Shown in pieces: positions 25,230 to 33,503 of a stretch of 64,000 bases of DNA. The DNA comes from [Clostridium] asparagiforme DSM 15981 (GTDB lineage Bacteria; Bacillota; Clostridia; Lachnospirales; Lachnospiraceae): assembly GCA_025149125.1 (NCBI GenBank), contig CP102272.1:5084001-5148000 (forward strand), in the 5' to 3' direction. A program made the position numbers and the translations under genes. Every line of letters starts with the position of its first letter. Position 1 is the stretch's first letter. Under the pieces are notes generated by a model that saw only the letters and a list, made by a program, of their open reading frames with translations, ran no database searches and had not been told where the DNA came from.

Positions 25230-26228
25230 CTAAAACTCCGGCCAAAGCCGCCCGTCCGGGTCAAATGGACAGCGCGCGGGATTTCCCTCCGCTCTCAGAA
25301 TCAAACCGTTTTTCAGGTCGTAAACGGAGGACCACACCGTGTCCATGCCCAGGCTGCGGTCATATTGGCACATAAAGCCCATTTTCCCGGAAAGCAGGCT
25401 TTGAATCTGCCCGGCCGTCCACGTTTTCCGCTGTGCAAACGCTCTCTCCATGGTCTCGTACCGCTCATGAGAGTGAACCGTGTCCTCCATCTGCGTCTGG
25501 TAAGGCGTCAGGGCCCGGCTGACAAAATGGTTGGTCGAAAACACCGCTCCCCCATCTCCCGGCCGGATCACCTCCAGAGACTCGCAGTTGCACTCCACCA
25601 CCGCGGCCGCCCCGCTCCGGTCCGCCAGGGTGATGGCCTGAGCCGAACCCACGGGCAGTTTCCGGATCGCTTCAATGGCCTCCTCCACGGTCCTGCACCG
25701 CTCCAGGACATACCGGACCAGCATCCCGGCGTTAAACCCAGGCGCAATTTTGGTGGGATACATAAAGGTCAGACCGGCGGCCAGGCCGTGCTCATTGACC
25801 CCGTCCTCCATCTCCGACCAGGCCGTGGTAGCCCCCACAAATCCGTAAGCTCCCTCCAGCCGGTACATCGGACTGTCGCAAAACGGCTCCACCGCGGTGA
25901 GAAAATCGCTGTTGCGCCCGAACAGTACCGTGTCCTCATCCGAATACGCGACGCAGGAACAATGATTCCCCACCGCAAAGCTGTACATGGACAAAAGAAA
26001 TCCTTCCATCCGGGCCGGCTCCGTCCTCTGCCCCTCGGCAATTCCCCGGATCTCGTCCAGTATCTCCGGAAAATGCCGCCGGTACGCGGGGATCGCGGCC
26101 CGGGCGTAGTCCAGACGCGCCTGGTCCACGGCCAGGTGTTCCATCAGGTTGATGTGCCGCTCGTAAAGTTTCGCTCCGTAACGCAGCCCGCTCTCGTAGT
26201 GGGTGCCCTTCCATGTTGAATGATTCAT
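25230..26228 (-). CDS. C45-family peptidase / linear amide hydrolase (acyltransferase-like)
   Basis: A 332-residue N-terminal-nucleophile-type hydrolase related to isopenicillin-N acyltransferase. The presumed nucleophile is a Cys in VGNHCSCVAYSDED (about 88-101), followed by FGRNSDFL and later VNEHGLAAGLTFM, INPCN-like VECNCESLEV and FSTNHFV, which are all family marks. The ATG at 26228 has AAGGAGAG eight bases upstream; a longer frame to 26309 has no site. No signal peptide is seen, so it acts inside. Substrates may be N-acyl amino acids or peptides. It is divergent from a thioesterase gene. Confidence 0.8.
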   Translation of the reverse strand: MNHSTWKGTHYESGLRYGAKLYERHINLMEHLAVDQARLDYARAAIPAYRRHFPEILDEIRGIAEGQRTEPARMEGFLLSMYSFAVGNHCSCVAYSDEDTVLFGRNSDFLTAVEPFCDSPMYRLEGAYGFVGATTAWSEMEDGVNEHGLAAGLTFMYPTKIAPGFNAGMLVRYVLERCRTVEEAIEAIRKLPVGSAQAITLADRSGAAAVVECNCESLEVIRPGDGGAVFSTNHFVSRALTPYQTQMEDTVHSHERYETMERAFAQRKTWTAGQIQSLLSGKMGFMCQYDRSLGMDTVWSSVYDLKNGLILRAEGNPARCPFDPDGRLWPEF

Positions 26229-26280
26229 AAAATGTTCTCTCCTTATATTGTATTGAGAGATGGCGCCAGCTCTTGATACA

Positions 26281-26309
26281 AGACTACTTGAATAAAAATT
26301 TTCTGTCAA
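26281..26309 (-). promoter_or_regulatory. Promoter of the C45 hydrolase gene
   Basis: A perfect TTGACA on the minus strand (26304-26309) is followed after 17 bases by a weak TAGTCT (26281-26286). Confidence 0.4.
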
Positions 26310-26388
26310 TACTTATATTTTTTTCTTTTTATTATTCAATTCATCGTGGAAAATCGTCCTCCGGATGGCCGTCTGCGCGGACCGGCAC

Positions 26389-26417
26389 TTGCGCGGCGGG
26401 TGACTTTGCGCTATACT
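26389..26417 (+). promoter_or_regulatory. Promoter of the thioesterase gene
   Basis: TTGCGC (26389-26394), a 17-base spacer and TATACT (26412-26417) lie 34 bases before the ATG at 26451. Confidence 0.45.
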
Positions 26418-26450
26418 TGCCATTATCAGATTTGTTCGGGAGGAAACACC

Positions 26451-26885
26451 ATGTTAAAGGACTATGAACACAACGCAAAATATTACGAGACGGACCAGAT
26501 GGGCTGCGTGCACCATTCCAATTATATACGCTGGATGGAGGAGGCCCGGGTGGACCTGATGGATCAGATGGGCTGCGGTTACCGGGCCATGGAGGAAGCC
26601 GGCGTTTGCAGCCCCGTTCTGGAAGTGAACTGCCGATACAAAAGCATGGTCCGCTTCGGCGACACCGTGCGCATCCACGCCTGGATCAAGGAGTACAACG
26701 GCATCCGCATGACCATCGGCTACGAGATGCGCGACGTCTCCTCCGGGGAACTGCGCACCCGGGCGGAGAGCGCCCACTGCTTCCTCACACTGGACGGCCG
26801 CCCCGTATCCTTAAAGCGGTCTTATCCGGAATGGGATAAGCTTTTCCGCAATATGTCGGAGATGGAGGCAGGGAAGGGGGAGTAA
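26451..26885 (+). CDS. Acyl-CoA thioesterase, YbgC/FadM (4HBT) type
   Basis: A 144-residue hot-dog fold thioesterase. The family motif YYETDQMGCVHHSNYIRWME (about 11-30) contains the catalytic Asp in the TDxMGxVHHxxY pattern, and ANCRYKSMVRFGDTVRIHAW-like residues mark the central strands. It would hydrolyse short or medium acyl-CoA in the cytoplasm. GGGAGG lies 8 bases before the ATG. It is monocistronic and convergent with topB, with a 25-base gap. Confidence 0.88.
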   Translation: MLKDYEHNAKYYETDQMGCVHHSNYIRWMEEARVDLMDQMGCGYRAMEEAGVCSPVLEVNCRYKSMVRFGDTVRIHAWIKEYNGIRMTIGYEMRDVSSGELRTRAESAHCFLTLDGRPVSLKRSYPEWDKLFRNMSEMEAGKGE

Positions 26886-26910
26886 AACCCGCGTTTCCCG
26901 CCTCCCTCCG

Positions 26911-29118
26911 TCACTGGTCCAGCTTGATCCCCGCCAGCATCCGGGCGAACGCATCGTTGAGCGGCTCCTCCGTCTCCTTGCTCTGCTGATTCAGATATTT
27001 GGCCACGTCCCGCTTGGTGACGCCCGCCCCCTCCTTTTTTCTCCGCTCCTGGAAGGCCTTCAGCTTTTCCTTGTACCCGCACCTGCAGACAAAGACCTGC
27101 CCGTCCCCTTTGCCTTTCAGCTCCATTTTCTTGTGGCACACCGGGCAGCGGGCGTTGCTGGTCCGGGAAAGGGTCTCCCGATGGCCGCACTCCCGGTCCT
27201 GGCAGACCAGCATCTCGCTGTTCTTCCCCTTTACCAGGAGCATTTTCTTGCCGCATACCGGACATTTGGTATTCGTCAGATTGTCGTGGCGGAACTGGCC
27301 TTCGCCGGACTTGATCTGTCCGATCAGCTCCCGGGAATAGCTGCGGATATCGCTCATAAAGGCCGCCCGTTTCAGGGAGCCTTTGGAAATTTTTGACAGT
27401 TTCATCTCCCAGTCCGCGGTCAGCTCCGGCTTTTTTAAATCCTCCGGCACCAGCTCCAAAAGCTGTTTCGCCTTGGAAGTCAGAAGAATGTCCTTGCCCC
27501 GCTTCTCCAGCAGAAAACTGGAAAACAGCTTTTCAATAATGTCCGCCCGGGTGGCCACCGTGCCCAGACCGCCGGTCTCCCCCAGGGTCCGGGCCATCTC
27601 CTTATCCCCTGATTCCATGTAAGCCGCCGGATTCTCCATGGCGGACAGCAGCGTGGCCTCGTTGAAATGCGCGGGCGGCTTGGTCTTTCCCTCGGTCAAA
27701 CCAAAGGTCAGCCGGTTCAGTACGTCTTCGGGTTTTAAATCCGGCAGCCGCTGCCCCTTCACCTCCTGATCCTCCTCCTCGTCCCCATCATATCCGTCCT
27801 CGTAAGCCGCTTTCCAGCCCTGGCTGCGCACAATGTTCCCGTGGGCCACGAAGCGTTCCCCGCCTGCCTTCACCGTCAGATTCGTCTGCTCGTACTCGTA
27901 GGGCGGGTACAGCACGGCCAGGAACCGGCGCACCACCAGGTCATAAATCCGCCGTTCGTCCACGGTCATGTGATCCAGCTGCACAAACTGCTCCGTGGGA
28001 ATGATGGCATGGTGGTCCGACACCTTGCTGTTATCCACAAAAAACAGCTTCTCCGGCAGCGGACGGGCCACAAGGCGTCCTGCCGCCAGCTTGTAGGGGC
28101 CCACGCCGCAGGCTTTCAGCCGTTCCTTTAAGGTGGGCACAATGTCCGCGCTCAGATAGCGCGAGTCCGTCCGCGGGTAAGTAAGCACCTTGTGGTTCTC
28201 GTACAGGCGCTGCATGATATTGAGCGTCTCCTTGGCGGAATAGTTGAACCGCTTGTTGGCGTCCCGCTGCAATTCCGTCAGGTCGTAGAGAAGGGGCGCC
28301 TGGGTTTTCTTCGGCGTGCGCCTGACCTCCGCCACCACGCCGGTTCCTCCTGCCGCTCCCTGGAGCGCGCTCAGCACCCGGTCCATGCGGGCGCGGTCAA
28401 AGGAGCGGAAGCTTTTTGTCTCCCCGTCCTGCCAGGTGAGCGTCAGCGCGGGGGAGGCGCATTTTGCCTGGATTCCATAATAGGGCTGGGGGACAAACTT
28501 GCGGATTTCCTCCTCCCGCCTGGCGATCATGGCCAGAGTCGGCGTCTGCACCCGGCCGCAGGAGAGCTGGGCGTTGTACTTGCAGGTCAGAGCGCGGGTG
28601 GCATTGATGCCCACCAGCCAGTCTGCCTCCGCCCTGCACATCGCCGCGTCGTAGAGATTTTCATAATCCCTGCCGTCCCTTAAGTTGGCAAATCCCTCCC
28701 GGATGGCCTTGTCGGTGACCGACGAGATCCACAGCCGTTTTAACGGTTTCTGGCTGCCGGCCTTTTTTAAGATCAGCCGGGCCACCAGCTCGCCCTCCCG
28801 CCCCGCATCCGTGGCGATAATGATCTCCCCCACGTCCTTCCGGTGAATCTGCGCCTTTACGGCCTGATATTGTTTGGTGGTCTGCCGGATCACCTCCAGC
28901 TTGAAGGGCTCCGGCATCATGGGCAGGTCCTCCATCTTCCACTCCTTGTATTTGGGATCGTAGGCCTCCGGGTCCGCCAGCTCCACCAGATGTCCCAGCC
29001 CCCAGGTGACGATGTAGGCGCCGCCCTCGATGGCGCCGTTGATCTGTCTGCCGCACTTTAACACCCGGGCGATATCCCGGGCCACGGAGGGTTTTTCCGC
29101 TATAACCAATGATTTCAT
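26911..29118 (-). CDS. topB: DNA topoisomerase III
   Basis: A 735-residue type IA topoisomerase. It has a Toprim domain (MKSLVIAEKPSVARDIARVL and metal motif ATDAGREGELVARLI, about 103-117), the active-site Tyr in VLTYPRTDSRYLS (about 313-325), and a C-terminal region with two four-Cys zinc ribbons (CPVCGKKM...CQDRECGH and CPVCHKKM...CRCGYKEK, about 640-695). The zinc ribbons mark the Firmicute chromosomal/conjugative subtype. It relaxes or decatenates DNA. AAGGAGTG precedes the ATG. No conjugation genes are nearby. Confidence 0.95.
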   Translation of the reverse strand: MKSLVIAEKPSVARDIARVLKCGRQINGAIEGGAYIVTWGLGHLVELADPEAYDPKYKEWKMEDLPMMPEPFKLEVIRQTTKQYQAVKAQIHRKDVGEIIIATDAGREGELVARLILKKAGSQKPLKRLWISSVTDKAIREGFANLRDGRDYENLYDAAMCRAEADWLVGINATRALTCKYNAQLSCGRVQTPTLAMIARREEEIRKFVPQPYYGIQAKCASPALTLTWQDGETKSFRSFDRARMDRVLSALQGAAGGTGVVAEVRRTPKKTQAPLLYDLTELQRDANKRFNYSAKETLNIMQRLYENHKVLTYPRTDSRYLSADIVPTLKERLKACGVGPYKLAAGRLVARPLPEKLFFVDNSKVSDHHAIIPTEQFVQLDHMTVDERRIYDLVVRRFLAVLYPPYEYEQTNLTVKAGGERFVAHGNIVRSQGWKAAYEDGYDGDEEEDQEVKGQRLPDLKPEDVLNRLTFGLTEGKTKPPAHFNEATLLSAMENPAAYMESGDKEMARTLGETGGLGTVATRADIIEKLFSSFLLEKRGKDILLTSKAKQLLELVPEDLKKPELTADWEMKLSKISKGSLKRAAFMSDIRSYSRELIGQIKSGEGQFRHDNLTNTKCPVCGKKMLLVKGKNSEMLVCQDRECGHRETLSRTSNARCPVCHKKMELKGKGDGQVFVCRCGYKEKLKAFQERRKKEGAGVTKRDVAKYLNQQSKETEEPLNDAFARMLAGIKLDQ

Positions 29119-29167
29119 AACTCCGACACTCCTTACAGTTTCTGTAAATACTCTGATGTTCCGTTTA

Positions 29168-29203
29168 TTGTATCATTATAGTGTAAATCCCCCCGGGATT
29201 CAA
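29168..29203 (-). promoter_or_regulatory. Promoter of topB
   Basis: On the minus strand TTGAAT (29198-29203), a 17-base spacer and a perfect TATAAT (29175-29180); start near 29168, leader about 50 bases. Confidence 0.6.
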
Positions 29204-29257
29204 CCGGAATCCCGGGAGAGTGCGGCCGCCGCCACCGCGTCATCGCACCGCCGCCCC

Positions 29258-29295
29258 ATAAAAACAGGGCGGCTCCGCACCTCTGCAAGCCGCCC
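29258..29295 (-). terminator. Terminator behind the HPr-like gene
   Basis: Stem GGGCGGCT/AGCCGCCC (29267-29295), followed on the minus strand by TGTTTTTA. It separates the HPr-like gene from topB. Confidence 0.65.
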
Positions 29296-29410
29296 CGTCA
29301 TTCTGTTCCAAATTCACTGTCGCATGTTTACCGGTCCAAATTCGCCGCTCTCCATGCGCCGTCCCATTCCCTTCGAAAGAATCTCATGATTTTCATTTGA
29401 TATCTCTTTC

Positions 29411-29659
29411 TCAATCTGTCTCCAAAACTCTGGAATATTCCTCCAGGGCACGGATCTCGTCCTCGCCGTCAAACAATAGTTCAAACCGGTCCCCGGCCTT
29501 GATGTCGCCGATGTGCATCATGCTTTTGGCGTTGAACCTGCGTCCCGCCAGATCCACCGTCACCCGGCAGCTATACTTGCAGCCGGTCTGGATCAAAAGT
29601 TTCATCTGGTTCCGGTATAATGTCTGATTGTCCGAGGCGGAAAATGCGCTCTTGATCAT
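29411..29659 (-). CDS. HPr-like protein lacking the active-site histidine
   Basis: An 82-residue protein with the HPr fold pattern: LLIQTGCKYSCRVTVDLAGR aligns with the HPr helix-strand region (VLVQTASKY...), then RFNAKSMMHIGDIKAGDRFE and ALEEYSRVLE. At the position of the phospho-His (GIHARPA in HPr) it has LYRNQM, so it cannot carry PTS phosphate. The Ser of the regulatory NxKSxM site is kept. This recalls Bacillus Crh, which lost the His and kept Ser46 for catabolite control. The ribosome site is weak (GCAGGTG). Whether HPr kinase acts on it is unknown. Confidence 0.7.
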   Translation of the reverse strand: MIKSAFSASDNQTLYRNQMKLLIQTGCKYSCRVTVDLAGRRFNAKSMMHIGDIKAGDRFELLFDGEDEIRALEEYSRVLETD

Positions 29660-29748
29660 TTAACACCTGCCATATCCGTCGCGCCGGAAATTTTGCGGAA
29701 AGCCGGGGCTTGATCCCCGCCCGCTACCCATAACCGGCGCAAAAAATT

Positions 29749-30102
29749 CTATTTTGTTTTCTTAGCGGCGGTTCCTGCCACGGTTTTCGCCGTCCGGGCG
29801 GCGCTTCTGCGGTGTTTCAGCAGTTCCAGCTGCGCCGCCTTGCGCTCCTCCTCCATCCGGAGGATTTCTTCCCGGTGTCCCGTCTCCCTGCGCCTGCGCT
29901 CGCTCATTGCCATCTCGTTGTATTTTTTCTGCAGCTCGCCCTTTTCAAACGCCAGATAACCGGCGAACGCATCCGGAAACCGAAAGGTTTTGACAGCGCC
30001 TCCGCTCTGAAACCGTACTTTAATATGCTCCGCCGGTTCCTCTACTATACTGCCTCTGCCGAATTTCAAATGTTTCACTTCTTCATTTACCAACGACTCC
30101 AT
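29749..30102 (-). CDS. Small hypothetical protein with FGRGxIVxE motif
   Basis: A 117-residue protein. Residues 6-45 (VKHLKFGRGSIVEEPAEHIK, VRFQSGGAVKTFRFPDAFA) resemble the small Tudor/SH3-like barrel often found behind helicases and CarD-type proteins. The rest is a charged helix with a Lys-rich end. The ATG at 30102 has GGAGG eight bases upstream; further in-frame ATGs at 30117, 30120 and 30129 are possible. No function is assigned. A GC-rich hairpin (GCCCGA/TCGGGC) lies in its upstream region around 30140-30165. Confidence 0.6.
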   Translation of the reverse strand: MESLVNEEVKHLKFGRGSIVEEPAEHIKVRFQSGGAVKTFRFPDAFAGYLAFEKGELQKKYNEMAMSERRRRETGHREEILRMEEERKAAQLELLKHRRSAARTAKTVAGTAAKKTK

Positions 30103-30244
30103 CCGCTCAACCTCCATCATCGGATCCACCCATACAGCAGGCCCGACGCCAAACGGCTCGGGCCATACTTTCTGAGACTTATTGTTTCTATTTCTATTCT
30201 ATCAGAAATTTCTTCTGATTTCTAATGATTTTTTGAGTTTTTTG

Positions 30245-31132
30245 CTAATCCGCCCTCTCCCGCGCCCCGGACAGCTGCAAAAACGCCTCCATGGCGGGCG
30301 TCATCCACTTCACCGGATGGCAGAACAGCGCGCTCTCCACCGCCGGGGTGAACCCCTCGATCCTCACGCGCTCCAAAGCCCCTTCCTGCACCATGGACCG
30401 GACGGCGAAATCCGGCAGGATGCCAACCCCCAGACCCGACCGGGCGAAGGTGCGTATCCCCTCGATGCTGTCCGCCTCCATCAGCACATGGGGCACGATC
30501 CCGTTTTTGCTGCAGAACAGCTCAAACTGGCGGCGGTACGGACAGCCCGGTTCCGTCAAAAGAAAGGTAACGTCCTCAAGTCCGCTTGCCGGAAGTATTT
30601 TTCCAGGGCCGTATCTGCCGGGAGCAGCCACAGCCCAGATGGGATGGGACATGCCGCAAAAGGCCCGCCACGGGCTTCTCTCCTTCCAATCCGCAATCAC
30701 CCATGCGAAATCCAGCCGGCCGGAGCCAAGCATATCCCGGAGCGCCTCGATGCCCCCGCTGCGAACCACCAGGTCCACCTTGGGGTACAACTGGTGGTAC
30801 TGTCTCAGAAGATCCGGCAAAAACGCGGTGCACAGCGACGAAAATGCGCCGATCCGCAGCTTACCCGACGGCTCCCTCTGGCTTTTGACAGCCAGCCGGG
30901 CATTTTCCGCTTCCAGAAGCAGGCTCCGGGCATGCTTCAAAAGCACTTCCCCCGGCCTGGTGAGCGTAATGCCTTTGGGCAGCCGGTCAAACAGCTGTAC
31001 CCCCAGCTCCTCCTCCAGCCCCTGAATCTGCGCCGTCACCGTGGACTGGGTATAACCAAGCTCAGAGGCCGCCCTGGAAAAGCTCCCCGCATCCGCGGCC
31101 CTGACAAATGTATTCAGATTGCGCAGCTCCAT
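30245..31132 (-). CDS. LysR family transcriptional regulator
   Basis: A 295-residue LysR protein: winged helix MELRNLNTFVRAADAGSFSR, AASELGYTQSTVTAQIQGLE (about 1-60) and a substrate-binding domain. The ATG at 31132 has GGGAGAGG just upstream; a longer frame to 31243 would run into the divergent promoter. It is divergent from a glutaredoxin-like gene 130 bases away, and regulation of that gene is likely. TATAAT-like and TTTACA-like segments with short inverted repeats fill the gap, but no firm operator was fixed. Confidence 0.9.
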   Translation of the reverse strand: MELRNLNTFVRAADAGSFSRAASELGYTQSTVTAQIQGLEEELGVQLFDRLPKGITLTRPGEVLLKHARSLLLEAENARLAVKSQREPSGKLRIGAFSSLCTAFLPDLLRQYHQLYPKVDLVVRSGGIEALRDMLGSGRLDFAWVIADWKERSPWRAFCGMSHPIWAVAAPGRYGPGKILPASGLEDVTFLLTEPGCPYRRQFELFCSKNGIVPHVLMEADSIEGIRTFARSGLGVGILPDFAVRSMVQEGALERVRIEGFTPAVESALFCHPVKWMTPAMEAFLQLSGARERAD

Positions 31133-31261
31133 TTTCCTCTCCCTTTTTTGGTATCGAAATTTTCGAATCTCTTTATAATATATTTCAATTTTACAGAATT
31201 GTAAATGCCTGATATACTGAGTGCAGAAACCACACACGAACACTTACAAGGAGGAATCCCC

Positions 31262-31519
31262 ATGAATATCACTGTAATTGGAAGCCATCTCTGCCCTGAC
31301 ACCCTGCTTGCGCTCTGCAAGCTGCGCGAGGCAGGAATTGACGTTGACTTCAAGAATCTCTCCGCTTCCCTGCCGGACTTAAAAGCCTACTTATCCGTGC
31401 GTGAATCCGATCCTCTGTACGAGGCGGTCCGCAAAAACGGCGGCATCGGCATCCCCTGCTTCGTCTTTGAGGACGGCCGCCGCACCCTGAACCTGGACGA
31501 AGTCCTGTCCGTACACTGA
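31262..31519 (+). CDS. Glutaredoxin-like protein
   Basis: An 85-residue thioredoxin-fold protein. MNITVIGSHLCPDTLLALCK carries a CPDT motif (Cys residue 11), so it is of the monothiol or CPxT glutaredoxin type. GIGIPCFVFEDG (about 62-73) provides the cis-Pro and GRRTLNLDEVL the end. It may reduce or transfer thiol or Fe-S groups in the cytoplasm. AAGGAGG lies 8 bases before the ATG. It stands alone, divergent from its probable LysR regulator, and is followed by a strong terminator. Confidence 0.8.
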   Translation: MNITVIGSHLCPDTLLALCKLREAGIDVDFKNLSASLPDLKAYLSVRESDPLYEAVRKNGGIGIPCFVFEDGRRTLNLDEVLSVH

Positions 31520-31545
31520 GGCGCGTTTGAAAATTCATTCCCGCC

Positions 31546-31591
31546 AAAAACGCCCCGGCTGCCCGTTCCCTCCGCAGCCGGGGCGTTTTTT
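31546..31591. terminator. Bidirectional terminator
   Basis: A perfect 12-bp GC-rich stem CGCCCCGGCTGC/GCAGCCGGGGCG, with a T7 run on the plus side and T5 on the minus side. It lies between the convergent glutaredoxin-like and DMP19-family genes. Confidence 0.85.
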
Positions 31592-31608
31592 CGGACGTCT
31601 CCTCCCGT

Positions 31609-32121
31609 TCAGTCCTCAAACACCGGCATCTCCACCTCCCCGTCAAAATACAGGGCCTCCCGGTTCTCAAGAGCATAGGCCGCCATCCGCTGCTCAATAT
31701 CTTCCATAGCGTAAAGCCTTTTATTCAAATCTCCAAAATCCGGCTCCCGCTCGCTCATCTGATCCCAGCGGTCCTCCCGCTCCTTGGCGGGTTCGCCGCC
31801 CATGCGGTCCGCCGACTCCCGGATGATCCCGTACAGCTCCTCCATCCCCATCTCCCTGGCTCCGTTCATGGCGTCCTCCCAGACGATGCCCGTGGAATTG
31901 GAGTAAAACTGGTCGTGCCCGCCGTTGTTGACCTCAGCCAAATACCATTGCAGGGCGAACAGATACCGCTGCGGGGCGGTAAACCCCTCCAGGTCCCGCC
32001 GGTACTGCTCCTCCCCGTCGTAAATACTCACGCTCCACCAGAGCGGCTGGATCATCTCCTGAATCTCGCCGGATTCAATCACCTCGTCGTCCACAATCAC
32101 GCGCTGTCTCGCCATTTCCAT
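31609..32121 (-). CDS. DMP19/DUF4375 family protein
   Basis: A 170-residue protein. The central block QWYLAEVNNGGHDQFYSNST (about 58-77) is the signature of DUF4375, the family of the Neisseria DNA-mimic protein DMP19. Asp and Glu residues are frequent, consistent with an acidic surface. GAGGAG lies 8 bases before the ATG. It precedes no gene in the same unit except across the terminator, and follows the alarmone synthetase gene by 56 bases. Function in this group is not established. Confidence 0.75.
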   Translation of the reverse strand: MEMARQRVIVDDEVIESGEIQEMIQPLWWSVSIYDGEEQYRRDLEGFTAPQRYLFALQWYLAEVNNGGHDQFYSNSTGIVWEDAMNGAREMGMEELYGIIRESADRMGGEPAKEREDRWDQMSEREPDFGDLNKRLYAMEDIEQRMAAYALENREALYFDGEVEMPVFED

Positions 32122-32177
32122 ACCGTTATTCTCCTCTCCCGCCGGTCCAAACAGTCCCGGCGCCGTGTAATTTCTTT

Positions 32178-32810
32178 TTAATCTGCCTCCTCCAAAGGCC
32201 CACCGCTCTCCCGGTGTTCCCGGTGTTCCTCGAACTTTTCCTCGATCTCTTTTAACACCGCCGCATACGTTAAAAATTCCTGCTCCAGCCGTTCCCGGTG
32301 CTCCGGGTTCTTTTTATAACAGATCCGGTGCTCCATGCTGGCCCAGAAATCCATGGACATGGTCCTAAACTGGACCTCCACGGGAAAATATTCCATGGCA
32401 TCCAGGCAGTATACTGGCGCTCCCAGCACGATATGATAGCTGCGGTAGCCGTTGGGCTTGGGGGTGGCGATATAATCCCGCTCCTTCACCAGAACCAGGT
32501 CCGACTGCCGTTTTAACCCCGCCGCAACGTTATAAATATCGTCCACAAAATAGCAGATCACCCGGATGCCCGCAATGTCCTGGAGGTAATCCCTGGCATT
32601 GGTCACGCCGTCCCTCTGTCCCAGACGCTTAAGCTTGTCCTCGATGCTCTTCTTGGCCTTGATCCGGCTCTGCATATTGTGGATGGGACCGCACACCGCC
32701 CTGCTGCCATAAAGGCTGTGGTTCAGGATTTCCAAACGCGTCTCCAAAAGCCTTCTGGCGTCCTCGTACGGCCGTATCAGGTCGTAATACTGTTCGTTGG
32801 TCATATCCAT
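32178..32810 (-). CDS. Small alarmone synthetase (GTP pyrophosphokinase, RelQ-like)
   Basis: A 210-residue single-domain (p)ppGpp synthetase without hydrolase domain. Conserved parts are IAGIRVICYFVDDIYNV, KERDYIATPKPNGYRSYHIV (GYRSYH, about 108-113 by this start) and FPVEVQFRTMSMDFWASMEH (the EVQFRT acceptor-binding motif). It transfers pyrophosphate from ATP to GDP or GTP under stress. Start choice is uncertain: ATGs at 32810 and 32804 share a CGGGGA site and match RelQ length; a frame to 32861 is also open. Confidence 0.9.
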   Translation of the reverse strand: MDMTNEQYYDLIRPYEDARRLLETRLEILNHSLYGSRAVCGPIHNMQSRIKAKKSIEDKLKRLGQRDGVTNARDYLQDIAGIRVICYFVDDIYNVAAGLKRQSDLVLVKERDYIATPKPNGYRSYHIVLGAPVYCLDAMEYFPVEVQFRTMSMDFWASMEHRICYKKNPEHRERLEQEFLTYAAVLKEIEEKFEEHREHRESGGPLEEAD

Positions 32811-32941
32811 TTCCCCGCACTCTTCATTTCGCGAATCAAAACTCATTCCGTTTTTTCGCATTGGCTTTCAGCATAGCGGAAAGATGTGTCTATTCTATGG
32901 ATGCTTTCTGGTTTATTTATGAAAATATCATAAATTTCCCG

Positions 32942-33481
32942 TTACAGCGCCGTCCCCCTTGCCGGAACAGTCAGACCGTCCATTTTCACGCCTTCGTGTT
33001 TCAGCAGCCAAATCTTTTTGTCAATCCCCCCGGCATACCCGGTCAGACTGCCGCCGGTCCCCACCACCCGGTGGCAGGGGATTATGATCGAGATGGGATT
33101 GTGGCCCACCGCCCCGCCCACCGCCTGGGCGGACATGCTCTCCCGGTGAAGCCGCTTTGCCGCGTCCCTGGCGATCTGCCCGTAGGTGGTAAGCTCTCCG
33201 TAGGGGATTTCACAGAGCAGTTCCCACACCGTCCGGCGAAATTCTCCGCCGATGGGCGCCAGCGGCAGCTCCGACGGCTCCGGCCTTTTTCCGGAAAAAT
33301 ACCGGTCGAGCCAGTCCTTTGTCCTGGAAAATACCGGCAGCTCCCCGCAAGGATGCAGCTCCCCGGTCACAGTGCCTCCAAAGTATTTTTGCCCCTCCAT
33401 CCACAGGCCCGCCAGGTTTGAACCATCGCTTGCCATGGTGAGCCGCCCCACCGGGGAGTCGTATTTCATCTCATAGTACAT
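32942..33481 (-). CDS. ogt: Methylated-DNA--[protein]-cysteine S-methyltransferase
   Basis: A 179-residue suicide enzyme that removes methyl groups from O6-methylguanine. The acceptor Cys is in IIPCHRVVGTGG (about 136-147), preceded by the DNA-binding helix YGQIARDAA and the arginine finger region QAVGGAVGHNPIS. AGGAGG lies 7 bases before the ATG. It is 22 bases downstream of the Ada-AlkA fusion gene and probably cotranscribed with it, forming an alkylation-response unit in which the methyltransferase is separate from Ada. Confidence 0.95.
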   Translation of the reverse strand: MYYEMKYDSPVGRLTMASDGSNLAGLWMEGQKYFGGTVTGELHPCGELPVFSRTKDWLDRYFSGKRPEPSELPLAPIGGEFRRTVWELLCEIPYGELTTYGQIARDAAKRLHRESMSAQAVGGAVGHNPISIIIPCHRVVGTGGSLTGYAGGIDKKIWLLKHEGVKMDGLTVPARGTAL

Positions 33482-33503
33482 AACGTTCCTCCTGAATCCT
33501 ATT

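Noticed and set aside
25218..26219. Plus-strand open frame of 333 codons
   Set aside because: Antisense of the C45 hydrolase gene, whose motifs are clear on the minus strand.
30195..30225. Inverted repeat ATCAGAA/TTCTGAT behind the LysR gene as a terminator
   Set aside because: Short AT-only stem without a T tract on the relevant strand.
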